A DNA stretch of 48,467 nucleotides from Moduliflexus sp964602655 (GTDB lineage: Bacteria > Moduliflexota > Moduliflexia > Moduliflexales > Moduliflexaceae). The notes under the pieces were generated by a model that worked only from the letters and a program-made list of their open reading frames with translations, ran no database searches and had not been told where the DNA came from. The translations under genes were made by a program, and so were the position numbers. Below, in pieces: positions 41,606 through 48,467 of the stretch. Within the stretch, counting starts at the first letter, position 1. Each line of letters starts with the position of its first letter. Where the stretch lies: the NCBI GenBank assembly GCA_964602655.1, contig CAZRSF010000048.1:1-48467 (forward strand), read 5' to 3'.

Positions 41606-41922
41606 TGTCACGCGAACAGGACGATAATCAGGACGTTGTCGAATTGCCGCTTGAGGATGTGCTTGATCTGCATCCGTTTGCGCCGGATGATATTAAATAT
41701 TTGGTCAGCGATTATCTTGACGCGGCCTACGAAGCCGGATTTCCCGAAGTGCGCATTATTCATGGGAAAGGTATCGGCGTACAGCGCGATATTGTGCGTT
41801 CCGTCGCATCGCGTCATCCGTATGTCGCCAGCATCGCGGCTGCGCCGGAAGAGGCTGGAAGTTGGGGCGCAAGCGTTATTACGTTTATCAAACGACCAGA
41901 CAATACAGCCGCTGAAAAATAG
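41602..41922 (+). CDS. Smr-domain protein
   Basis: 106 aa, essentially one Smr (small MutS-related) domain: VLDLHPFAPDDIKYLVSDYL, then VRIIHGKGIGVQRDIVRSVA and a C-terminal SWGASVITFIK. The LDLH and HGKG motifs carry the putative nicking-endonuclease or RNase residues, as in MutS2 tails. The start ATG at 41602 overlaps the deoB stop by 4 nt (ATGATG), so it is the third coupled gene. Confidence 0.88.
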   Translation: MMSREQDDNQDVVELPLEDVLDLHPFAPDDIKYLVSDYLDAAYEAGFPEVRIIHGKGIGVQRDIVRSVASRHPYVASIAAAPEEAGSWGASVITFIKRPDNTAAEK

Positions 41923-41942
41923 ACAAGCCTTTATGTCGTATA

Positions 41943-41975
41943 AGCCCTGTCAGGGTTTCGAACCCTGACAGGGCT
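41943..41975. repeat. Palindrome family A, perfect copy after the Smr gene
   Basis: AGCCCTGTCAGGGTTTCGAAACCCTGA-type self-complementary element (arms AGCCCTGTCAGGGTT), 20 nt after the stop. Confidence 0.8.
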
Positions 41976-41990
41976 CTGGTTGGAAAAACA

Positions 41991-42022
41991 AAAAAAGCCG
42001 GGCAAAATTGCCAGGCTTTTTT
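41991..42022. terminator. Bidirectional terminator between Smr and PEP-CTERM gene 2
   Basis: AAAAAAGCCGGGCAA/TTGCCAGGCTTTTTT: a hairpin with a run of A before and T after, so it can end transcription from both sides. Confidence 0.85.
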
Positions 42023-42047
42023 GTTTGCGATACTCTTTATCTTGTCG

Positions 42048-42974
42048 TTACTTTTTGGAAATTTTGCGCCATTTCGCCAACCCTAATAAGCCGATGCCAA
42101 GTAAGAGCAACGTGGCTGGTTCCGGCGTGGCAATCGTACTGATTTCATAGACGCGCAAATCATGTTCGAACGTCATGTAAATTTTGCCGTTGCGATACGC
42201 TAAACCATCCGGGTCTGGAATATAACGAATGTCGCCGTTATCGGCAATCGTCACCTCGTATTCTCCGCCGTTCAGTTTCGCGTAATCGCTGTCTGCGCCA
42301 ACAAATAAATCTGCCAGATTGATTGTTTCAGTGACTTTGCCTTGCGTTACATCGTACATCAAAAGCGCATGATTCGTGTAATCGCCGATAATCAGCGATG
42401 TGTCGGTTGCGCCTAAACCAAGCAAGCTAACGCCGAAACTAATTTTTTCAACGACTTTTCCTGTGGCAGGGTCAATCTTGACGACATTTTTGCTCTCTTC
42501 GCAACTCACATAGATAAATCCGTTCAGATACGCCGCGCCTTCAGCTTCATTACATGTGGATAAATTCCAGAAGGTAGATATCTTCGAAGACTTCGGCAAA
42601 TTGACTGTGCTTGTTGATGGCGCAACATTCGAATACAGAAGATTACCGACACTTTTCAAATTACTTGTGAAAAATAAATTCGTGCCATCGCTTGCCAAAC
42701 CGGTCGGATTAATGGTGTTATTATAACTGGCAGAACCGAGAACGGTTTCGTTTGCCAAATCCACGCTTAATAAGCGCTGAGAGCCTGATATATTCGGAGA
42801 ACTACTAATCCAAAGTGTACCGTCATTCGTAAAATCCAATCCTTCGAACGAAGTTTGCGTCGCATCAAGCTGATCACGGAAATCATAAATCGCGGTTAAC
42901 GAAGCTGCCTGAGCAGACAGAGCGCCTAATGTAAGAAGACCGACTAACATGCCAACCATCGTAAACTTTTTCAT
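42048..42974 (-). CDS. PEP-CTERM sorting-signal protein, beta-propeller-like
   Basis: 308 aa, secreted. Signal peptide 1-23 (MKKFTMVGMLVGLLTLGALS, cut near AQAA). The body has repeated strands of WD/YncE-like type (FEGLDFTNDGTLWISSS, NPTGLASDGTNLFFTSN, GFIYVSCEESKNVVKIDPAT, PDGLAYRNGKIYMTFEHDL), as in a six-bladed SMP-30/YncE propeller. The end is the exosortase signal TPEPATLLLLGIGLLGLA plus KWRKISKK. It is expected at the cell surface. GAAGGAG lies before the ATG at 42974. Upstream, a sigma-54 promoter and two 17-bp sites match the other PEP-CTERM gene. Confidence 0.9.
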   Translation of the reverse strand: MKKFTMVGMLVGLLTLGALSAQAASLTAIYDFRDQLDATQTSFEGLDFTNDGTLWISSSPNISGSQRLLSVDLANETVLGSASYNNTINPTGLASDGTNLFFTSNLKSVGNLLYSNVAPSTSTVNLPKSSKISTFWNLSTCNEAEGAAYLNGFIYVSCEESKNVVKIDPATGKVVEKISFGVSLLGLGATDTSLIIGDYTNHALLMYDVTQGKVTETINLADLFVGADSDYAKLNGGEYEVTIADNGDIRYIPDPDGLAYRNGKIYMTFEHDLRVYEISTIATPEPATLLLLGIGLLGLAKWRKISKK

Positions 42975-43047
42975 ACCGAACGACTCCTTCTTAATTAATG
43001 AATAAAATGGATAATAATGTTCTGCTGCTATACTGCATACGTTTATT

Positions 43048-43063
43048 AGCAATGATCATGCCA
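43048..43063 (-). promoter_or_regulatory. Sigma-54 (-24/-12) promoter of PEP-CTERM gene 2
   Basis: Minus strand TGGCATGATCATTGCT, a full match to TGGCAYR-N4-TTGCW with GG and GC 10 bp apart. The start would lie near 43036, giving a leader of about 62 nt. Confidence 0.82.
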
Positions 43064-43169
43064 CAGCGATCATCACAAAAAATAAAACGATAAACGATTT
43101 ATTTACAAACAATTACGAATATAACTATTGTAAGATCGCCATCACTCGTTGACAAGAAACAGGGTTCTC

Positions 43170-43186
43170 TGTAAATATTCTCGACA
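43170..43186 (-). promoter_or_regulatory. Proximal 17-bp putative activator site of PEP-CTERM gene 2
   Basis: Minus strand TGTCGAGAATATTTACA, matching TGTCGR-N5-TTTACA. It lies 106 bp upstream of the -24 element, in the same orientation relative to the gene as the sites at 10009 and 10100. Confidence 0.58.
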
Positions 43187-43210
43187 GGGGCAAGAAAATA
43201 TAACGGTCAA

Positions 43211-43252
43211 TATCTCCTGATATTCCTATAAAACCAATGAAAATCAGGATAT
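43211..43252. repeat. Inverted repeat between the paired sites of PEP-CTERM gene 2
   Basis: TCCTGAT (43215-43221) and ATCAGGA (43243-43249) with partly paired flanks, lying between the two 17-bp sites just as the GGGTAATTT dyad does at 10026-10072. Confidence 0.4.
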
Positions 43253-43261
43253 TTTCGGTGG

Positions 43262-43278
43262 TGTAAAATTTTCCGACA
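43262..43278 (-). promoter_or_regulatory. Distal 17-bp putative activator site of PEP-CTERM gene 2
   Basis: Minus strand TGTCGGAAAATTTTACA, 92 bp from the proximal site (start to start). It differs from the 10009/10100 sites only in the central A/T stretch. Confidence 0.6.
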
Positions 43279-43329
43279 TCGCCGAATTGTTTAAAAGAAT
43301 TGCGCGCGATCTATCGGTAGGAGGAAAAT

Positions 43330-43369
43330 AAAAAAAGGGAACCAACACTCTTATTTAAGAGGGGTTCCC
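43330..43369 (-). terminator. Rho-independent terminator after rpsT
   Basis: Minus-strand hairpin GGGAACC.../...GGTTCCC with an inner CTCTT/AAGAG stem, followed by seven T. Confidence 0.85.
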
Positions 43370-43390
43370 GTTTCTGAAGAGTGACGCAAA

Positions 43391-43663
43391 TTATGCGCTG
43401 GCAAGCAGAACGTTGACCTTGTGGGACAGACGAGATTTTTTGCGAGCAGCGGTATTCTTATGAATAACCCCTTTGGTCACAATTTTATCAATAACAGAAA
43501 TAGCTTCCTGCAACGCGAGTTTCGCGGCATCTTTATTCTGTTCTTCTACTGCGGCTTCTACCGTTTTCGCCACATTTTTAAACCGGGTTTTATACATCCG
43601 ATTTCGTAAACGCCGCACTTCATCCTGTCGTGTTTTTTTGATTGCTGACTTATGATTTGCCAT
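43391..43663 (-). CDS. rpsT: 30S ribosomal protein S20
   Basis: A 90-aa basic three-helix protein binding the 5' domain of 16S rRNA. MANHKSAIKKTRQDEVRRLR, the central AKTVEAAVEEQNKDAAKLAL and the GVIHKNTAARKKSRLSHKVN end are diagnostic. The start at 43663 has AGGAGA about 14 nt upstream. Monocistronic with its own terminator. Confidence 0.96.
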   Translation of the reverse strand: MANHKSAIKKTRQDEVRRLRNRMYKTRFKNVAKTVEAAVEEQNKDAAKLALQEAISVIDKIVTKGVIHKNTAARKKSRLSHKVNVLLASA

Positions 43664-43733
43664 AAATTTCGATAAATCTCCTACATAAACAGATATTCTT
43701 GACCACAACCTTCTAAACATTCGTGTGAAGGCA

Positions 43734-43760
43734 AGTATATAATATGGGGTTTGGTGTCAA
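43734..43760 (-). promoter_or_regulatory. Possible rpsT promoter
   Basis: Minus-strand TTGACA (43755-43760) and TATACT (43734-43739) with a short 15-bp spacer, about 70 nt before the rpsT ATG. An overlapping TATATA is nearby. Confidence 0.4.
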
Positions 43761-43835
43761 GGATTTTTCAGCCCTGAAAAAGAAAACCTGAAAATTTTTC
43801 TTGCGAAATTGCGAGGGCTGCATTTGGTGAGAGCC

Positions 43836-46800
43836 ATGTTTCGATTTTCCCATCACGACACGCCAGAACAACGAGCGGAGCGCCTGTTGACGCAGGGCGA
43901 ACGCCTGATGCAGCGCGGCAAAGAATCCGAAGGGATTCGAAAATTTACAGAGGCTGCCGAATTGCTGCCTGAAGCCTCGCTCCCAAATGTACGCTTAGGG
44001 CGTGCCTACGCCAAACGTCAGGAGTTCGATCTCGCGCTCACGCATTATTACAAAGGACTGTTTTTCTGCGACACGGACGACGAGGCCGGAATTTTGTGCG
44101 AAATCGCAATGATGCACCTTCGAATGGGTCGGTACGATCTGGCGGAGGAGAAATTTCATTCCGTGTTACAGATGATTCCTGATTCTTCGATAGCCTGGCA
44201 GGGCTTGGCATATCTTTACGAACGAACCGGGCAAACCTCCGAAGCGCTTGCGATATTGCGCCGCATGTCGCAGCAATCTCCCGACGACCGTGAAACGCTG
44301 CTCCAGCTTGTAGAAGCCTTACGACAATCAGGCAAATATCAAGAGGCGCAAGAGACTGCGCAGCAGGCGTTAACGCGAATGCCCGCGCAGACGCCGCCGG
44401 GAGAAACCGACGCCTTGCGGCAGGCGTTAAAAGAATGCGCGTTCCCTGACGGTGAGGAATTCGGCGGCAGAGAACTGCTGTATGCCCGCTGCGGCGCGAT
44501 CTGCCTCGGTAGTGCCGACGATGACGGCGTCACGATTCCGCTGCTGGCGTCCGGCGCAGTGAGTGACCGGCATGTCGTGGCGACACTCGCTCGTTTTCTC
44601 CGATGCGTCGAGCTTTTTGGGTGGGATTGTCGCTGCGTCGTGGCGGCGGATAAATCATCGCGAATGTTCGCGGCAATCGTCGCGTGTTTGTTGCGCCTGC
44701 CGTTGAAATTTCCTGCGAAGGCGGCGAAAAATGAACTCGCCTTGCTGTGCCAATGGAGCGCAAACGCGGCGTCCCACCGAAAGACGCTGAACACGCTGCG
44801 CCGCCGAACCTCGTCACTCATCACGTTTGCGTTTCTGGCGGAGGCGGAACAGCGCGATCCGTCCGTCATGCCGGATATCGTGGGGTTGCCCCTGGCGCAT
44901 TGCGCCGACATTGCCTGGAAGAATGCGGACGGACGCATCAGCAGCGCGTTTCATGACGCGGAATTCTGGGGGATTCTCTCGCGTTCCGTCGATCTGGTGA
45001 TTGCCGAGTATTGCCGTCGCGTGTGCGAATTCCCCGATGAGGCCGACAGCGAACAACGCGTCGAATTCTATCGCCGCGAGCCGGTCTATCTGCGTCCGCA
45101 TCTCTTCGAGGCGGCGATGGTGCGCCAGGCGTTTCCGGTGACGCGCGCCTTGCCGCTCGCAGCAACCGAGCCTGATGCGTTGCCGCCATCCATGTCCGAA
45201 AGTGCCTTGATAAAACGATCAGAGAACGAACCCGTTCTCACGGAAGAGATGATCGGACGGTTGCATCTGCCGGATCAGACGGAACGATATTTGGCCATGA
45301 GGCAGCTTCGCCTCGACTATCGGGTGACAACGGAAATAGACGCCGCGCTTGCGCAGCTTGTCATCGAACAGCGCGACGACTGGTTGCGGCACGAAATTCT
45401 CGCCTACTGGCTGAACGCCGACGACGGTTATGGCGTTGATCGCATGATGTCCGTATTCTCACGACCGCGCGCCGATGTCGAATTGAAGGCGCTTGTGCTT
45501 GAAACAGTGGGTCAAACGTCTGATCGAAGAATTTCCGCGTTATTTGTCAGCGCGTTGAACAGTCTGGATGAACGCCTTCGCGCCGCTGCCGCGCAACATC
45601 TTGATCGCCTTGACGAATCGCAGCCGTTGAGCGAGATATTCGAACGGCTGCTGTATGATATTCCTGCCGTGCAGATTCCTGTGATCCGATATCTTGCCGC
45701 CCGGCGTTCGCAGCAATTGCCGCCACACTTTACTCGCCTGCTCGAAAGCGATGAATCTGCGGTTCTACGCGAAACGCTGCAAGCGATTCACGCCTATCGG
45801 GATCGTTCGTGCCTGAATCAGGTCGAGGCATTGTTAACCCGCGATCATGAACTGGTACAGGAACACGCCCTGCGAACGCTCGGCGCAATCGGCGAGATGG
45901 ACGCGGTCTGGGCGGCGTTGGAATTTCTTGACCATCCGAATCCTGCCATGCGTTATGCCGCCGTAGAATGCGTGATGACGGCGGAATCAAGGCGGTCGCC
46001 GGTTTTTCTGATGGAGCGTCTGCGCAAAGAAACGCCGGATGCGCAAATGAAGTTAATCGCGCTGTGCGGCGATCTCGGCATGATGGATATGATTCCGTTT
46101 CTGCTCCGTCTGGCCGAGCAGCATTTCGATTCGCTGTCGTTTGCGCAAAGCGCGATGCAGACCTTTGCGCGGCTGCCGCATTCGCGCTGCCTGCCGTTTG
46201 CCCGAAAGGCCGTTGCAGCGTTCCCGACCGAAGAAGTGATTCTTCCGTATCTGGCGTTAGTGAACGCAGTCGGCGAAGAAGCCGACCGCGACCTGCTCAT
46301 CCCATTGTTAGGCTATCCTCCGGCGATTCGGCTTCGCGCGGCAGGTTTGCTGCAACGGTACGGATTCGAACAATACGGGCGCATTCTGCGCGACGCGCTT
46401 CATTCGTCCAAACGCGCGGTCAATTTGCTGGCGGTAGAAGCATTGGCGGAACTGGCGGACGAGGCGAGTCTGGCGTTGTTGATCACCGTATTCGAACAAG
46501 ATTCGCCGCTGCTTGACAGGAAACTTGCGGAAGCGTTTTCGACGCATGGCGACGATGCACGGTATGTTCGATTTCTTCAGGGGCGCTCAGCCGATATGCG
46601 AGAGAACATTCGACAGGGGCTGCTTCGCGCCATGCAAGCCAGTCGAAATGCCGAAGACGCCCACCATGCGTGTCAGGCGTTATCTCTGCTGCTTGAGGCA
46701 AACGCCATCACTGAGATGCGCCAATATGCCGCCCCTCCGCATCCGGCGACAGTGCGCTGCGACGTCATGCGCTGGCTCGCCGGATGCGATAACGACGGCA

Positions 46801-46928
46801 GCCGTTCCATCTTTCAGCACAATCTTGACGACGATCATCTTGATGTGGCGAACACCGCCTATCGCCTCTTGTCCCCCACAGGAGAAACGCGGCAAATAAT
46901 TTTTGCGTCAAACGCAGATTCTTCTTGA
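43836..46928 (+). CDS. Large TPR / HEAT-repeat protein
   Basis: 1030 aa, cytoplasmic, no membrane helix. Residues about 10-190 are five or so TPR units (LPNVRLGRAYAKRQEFDLAL, AMMHLRMGRYDLAEEKFHSV, AWQGLAYLYERTGQTSEALA). Residues about 205-480 form an unrecognised alpha/beta region. Residues about 490-1030 are HEAT-like helical pairs (LRAAAAQHLDRLDE, VLRETLQAIHAYRD, VQEHALRTLGAIGEMDAVWA). It is a scaffold of unknown partners. The ATG at 43836 is preferred; a GTG at 43827 and TTG at 43809 are also open. Confidence 0.8.
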   Translation: MFRFSHHDTPEQRAERLLTQGERLMQRGKESEGIRKFTEAAELLPEASLPNVRLGRAYAKRQEFDLALTHYYKGLFFCDTDDEAGILCEIAMMHLRMGRYDLAEEKFHSVLQMIPDSSIAWQGLAYLYERTGQTSEALAILRRMSQQSPDDRETLLQLVEALRQSGKYQEAQETAQQALTRMPAQTPPGETDALRQALKECAFPDGEEFGGRELLYARCGAICLGSADDDGVTIPLLASGAVSDRHVVATLARFLRCVELFGWDCRCVVAADKSSRMFAAIVACLLRLPLKFPAKAAKNELALLCQWSANAASHRKTLNTLRRRTSSLITFAFLAEAEQRDPSVMPDIVGLPLAHCADIAWKNADGRISSAFHDAEFWGILSRSVDLVIAEYCRRVCEFPDEADSEQRVEFYRREPVYLRPHLFEAAMVRQAFPVTRALPLAATEPDALPPSMSESALIKRSENEPVLTEEMIGRLHLPDQTERYLAMRQLRLDYRVTTEIDAALAQLVIEQRDDWLRHEILAYWLNADDGYGVDRMMSVFSRPRADVELKALVLETVGQTSDRRISALFVSALNSLDERLRAAAAQHLDRLDESQPLSEIFERLLYDIPAVQIPVIRYLAARRSQQLPPHFTRLLESDESAVLRETLQAIHAYRDRSCLNQVEALLTRDHELVQEHALRTLGAIGEMDAVWAALEFLDHPNPAMRYAAVECVMTAESRRSPVFLMERLRKETPDAQMKLIALCGDLGMMDMIPFLLRLAEQHFDSLSFAQSAMQTFARLPHSRCLPFARKAVAAFPTEEVILPYLALVNAVGEEADRDLLIPLLGYPPAIRLRAAGLLQRYGFEQYGRILRDALHSSKRAVNLLAVEALAELADEASLALLITVFEQDSPLLDRKLAEAFSTHGDDARYVRFLQGRSADMRENIRQGLLRAMQASRNAEDAHHACQALSLLLEANAITEMRQYAAPPHPATVRCDVMRWLAGCDNDGSRSIFQHNLDDDHLDVANTAYRLLSPTGETRQIIFASNADSS

Positions 46929-47110
46929 CCGCAGACGCTGCTGTGGCGTGATGGGTTTGTAATGTATCACATGTTGGAATCACTATCTCTTCATCATTCG
47001 AACAGCCACGAATTAAAAAAAATCAAACGAATTCCTGATTTTATTATGTCGCAAACCGCTTAATTCGTTCCATTTTTACATTCGCTGGAACTCTTGAGGG
47101 CCAATATTTC

Positions 47111-48467
47111 ATGATTCAGATTGGAAAATTTCAATCACTGCCAGTGTCGAGACTGGTATCAATCGGCGCATATCTCAGCGCCGGAACCGACGACGACTTC
47201 GATGACATCCTGCTCCCCAATAGTCAAGTGCCGCCGAATACAACGGTCGGAGATGTCCTTGACGTGTTTATTTACCGCGATTCCGAAGATCGCCCGATTG
47301 CCACGCGCCAAAAGCCCTATATTCAAGTTGGAGAGTTAGCGACCTTGAAAGTCGCGGCGATTACAGACATCGGCGCGTTTTTGGATTGGGGTTTGGAAAA
47401 AGATTTATTCCTGCCATTTCGCGAACAAAAAACCCTCGTGCGCGAGGGCAAACGCTATTTGGTCGCGGCCTATCTCGATAAACAGGATCGGATTTGCGCG
47501 ACAACGGATGTCGAACAATATCTGCTCGCCGAAAGTCCATTTAAAAAGGATGACATCGTTCGAGGCAGCGTGTATTCGGTCAAGCCTGATTTCGGCGCGT
47601 TTGTGGCGATGGAAAACAAATATATCGGATTTATTCCGAAAAGCGAATTTTTTACGTCGCTCCATGTGGGCGATCAATTGGAATTGCGTGTGGCCGTTGT
47701 GCGAGAAGATGGCAAAGTGACGCTTTCGCCTCGGCAAGTCGCCTATAAACAAATCGAAGATGACGTGACGTTGATTTTACGAGCGCTGGAAGACAGTAAC
47801 GGCATGTTGCCGATCAATGACGACAGCCATCCTGGCTCAATCAAACGGCATTTGCAACTCAGCAAAAAAGCCTTCAAACGCGCGCTCGGACGCCTGCTGA
47901 AAATGAAGCGGGTACAACAGGTCGAGGGCGGAATTCGTTTGTTGCCGCAGACAGAGGAAACGGAACGTCTGGCCGCAGAGCAGAGTGAAATCAAACCGCG
48001 TGTATCGTATGTCCCTGAAGCGTTGCGCGAGCCTCGCTCCGAAACGAAACGCTTCGACTCGGAGCGACCGAAGTCATTCCGCTCTGATTCGAGACGACCG
48101 GATTCATCGCGGTCAGCCGCGCCGCGTCCGCGCCGTTTTGATTCGGATCGACCCGATTATTCTCGTTCACGCGAACGACGCCCCGATTCTGCCGAGCGCT
48201 CAGATGCGCCGCGTCCGCGTCGCTTTGATTCGGATCGCCCCGATTATTCTCGTTCACGCGAACGACGCCCCGATTCCGCCGAGCGCTCAGATGCGCCGCG
48301 TCCGCGCCGTTTCGATTCGGATCGCCCCGATTATTCTCGTTCACGCGAACGACGCCCCGATTCCGCCGAACGCTCAGATGCGCCGCGTCCACGCCGTTTT
48401 GATTCGGATCGCCCCGATTATTCTCGTTCACGCGAACGACGCCCCGATTCTGCCGAGCGCTCAGATG
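47111..48467 (+). CDS. S1-domain RNA-binding protein (CvfB-like) with Arg/Ser/Asp repeat tail, 3' truncated by window
   Basis: At least 452 aa; the frame is open to the window edge. Residues about 1-215 hold S1-type barrels (LATLKVAAITDIGAFLDWGL, IVRGSVYSVKPDFGAFVAME, YIGFIPKSEFF), and about 215-285 a winged helix (GSIKRHLQLSKKAFKRALGR), as in CvfB. From about residue 320 the chain becomes a charged disordered tail of 29-residue repeats (RPDYSRSRERRPDSAERSDA then PRPRRFDSD). CvfB proteins bind RNA; the tail is not usual for them. The ATG is preceded by GAGGG. Confidence 0.82.
   Translation, partial: MIQIGKFQSLPVSRLVSIGAYLSAGTDDDFDDILLPNSQVPPNTTVGDVLDVFIYRDSEDRPIATRQKPYIQVGELATLKVAAITDIGAFLDWGLEKDLFLPFREQKTLVREGKRYLVAAYLDKQDRICATTDVEQYLLAESPFKKDDIVRGSVYSVKPDFGAFVAMENKYIGFIPKSEFFTSLHVGDQLELRVAVVREDGKVTLSPRQVAYKQIEDDVTLILRALEDSNGMLPINDDSHPGSIKRHLQLSKKAFKRALGRLLKMKRVQQVEGGIRLLPQTEETERLAAEQSEIKPRVSYVPEALREPRSETKRFDSERPKSFRSDSRRPDSSRSAAPRPRRFDSDRPDYSRSRERRPDSAERSDAPRPRRFDSDRPDYSRSRERRPDSAERSDAPRPRRFDSDRPDYSRSRERRPDSAERSDAPRPRRFDSDRPDYSRSRERRPDSAERSD
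48140..48467 (+). repeat. 87-bp tandem repeat array inside the S1-protein gene
   Basis: Copies start at 48140, 48227, 48314 and 48401 (the last cut by the window edge), each 87 bp and nearly identical, in frame as 29 codons. Copies differ by a few third-position changes, indicating recent expansion under protein selection. Confidence 0.92.

Noticed and set aside
47991..48431. Minus-strand open frame of 146 codons with Asn/Arg-rich repeats
   Set aside because: It is the antisense shadow of the tandem-repeat tail of the S1-domain gene; no ribosome binding site and no non-repeat homology.
48140..48467. Regularly spaced repeat possibly a CRISPR array
   Set aside because: The unit is 87 bp with no unique spacers, keeps one reading frame and encodes a 29-residue protein repeat continuing an S1-domain gene.

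Overview
The window is about 48.5 kb of bacterial chromosome, dense in short operons on both strands. Several genes point to a Gram-negative (diderm) organism: signal peptidase II, a lipoprotein, two PEP-CTERM sorting-signal proteins that imply an exosortase elsewhere, and sigma-54 promoters. No phage, plasmid or insertion-sequence transposase is visible, and no rRNA or tRNA gene was recognised. Cytoplasmic regulators carrying solute-binding-protein domains, rich sugar uptake and PEP-CTERM proteins would fit an uncultured lineage such as candidate phylum KSB3 (Moduliflexus/Vecturithrix relatives). That placement is a guess from memory, not something the sequence proves.

Layout. 0-9.8 kb: CLC chloride transporter, an ABM monooxygenase/iron-alcohol dehydrogenase pair, pyrB, an RpiR regulator, a GNAT acetyltransferase, gpmA, a cytoplasmic SsuA/NMT1-like domain fused to a CheY receiver, and two Hsp20 genes behind a sigma-70-type promoter. 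9.9-11.4 kb: the first PEP-CTERM protein, with a sigma-54 promoter and two 17-bp upstream sites. 11.4-15.7 kb: an accessory island with a Dam-type methylase/PD-(D/E)xK nuclease pair, two integron attC sites of 117 bp each, a toxin-antitoxin cassette between them and two unknown genes, but no integrase in view. 15.8-19.6 kb: lspA overlapping a LysM gene, an orphan rplC, a ParB-like/RAM fusion and a DUF697-SHOCT protein.

19.7-38.7 kb is mainly carbohydrate metabolism. A minus-strand array holds two complete ribose-type ABC importers, a fucose/arabinose-isomerase-like enzyme and an FGGY kinase. It is followed by a GntR regulator whose sensor is an extracellular-type sugar-binding domain, a PPi-type phosphofructokinase, a second FGGY kinase, a class II aldolase, a ComF protein and a PilZ protein. 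The inferred job is import, isomerisation, phosphorylation and aldol cleavage of pentoses or related sugars. 38.9-41.9 kb: an operon of a second NMT1-receiver paralogue, deoB and an Smr protein. 42-43.3 kb: the second PEP-CTERM gene with the same sigma-54/paired-site layout. 43.4-48.5 kb: rpsT, a large TPR/HEAT protein and an S1-domain (CvfB-like) protein whose C-terminal tail is an 87-bp tandem repeat running off the window.

Two themes stand out. First, solute-binding-protein folds have been re-used inside the cell as sensor domains (two NMT1-receiver proteins and one GntR-SBP). Second, two PEP-CTERM genes share a cis-regulatory module: a sigma-54 -24/-12 promoter preceded by two 17-bp TGTCGR-N5-TTTACA sites spaced 91-92 bp apart. 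Intergenic spaces are also scattered with several families of perfect palindromes and one 168-bp MITE-like element.
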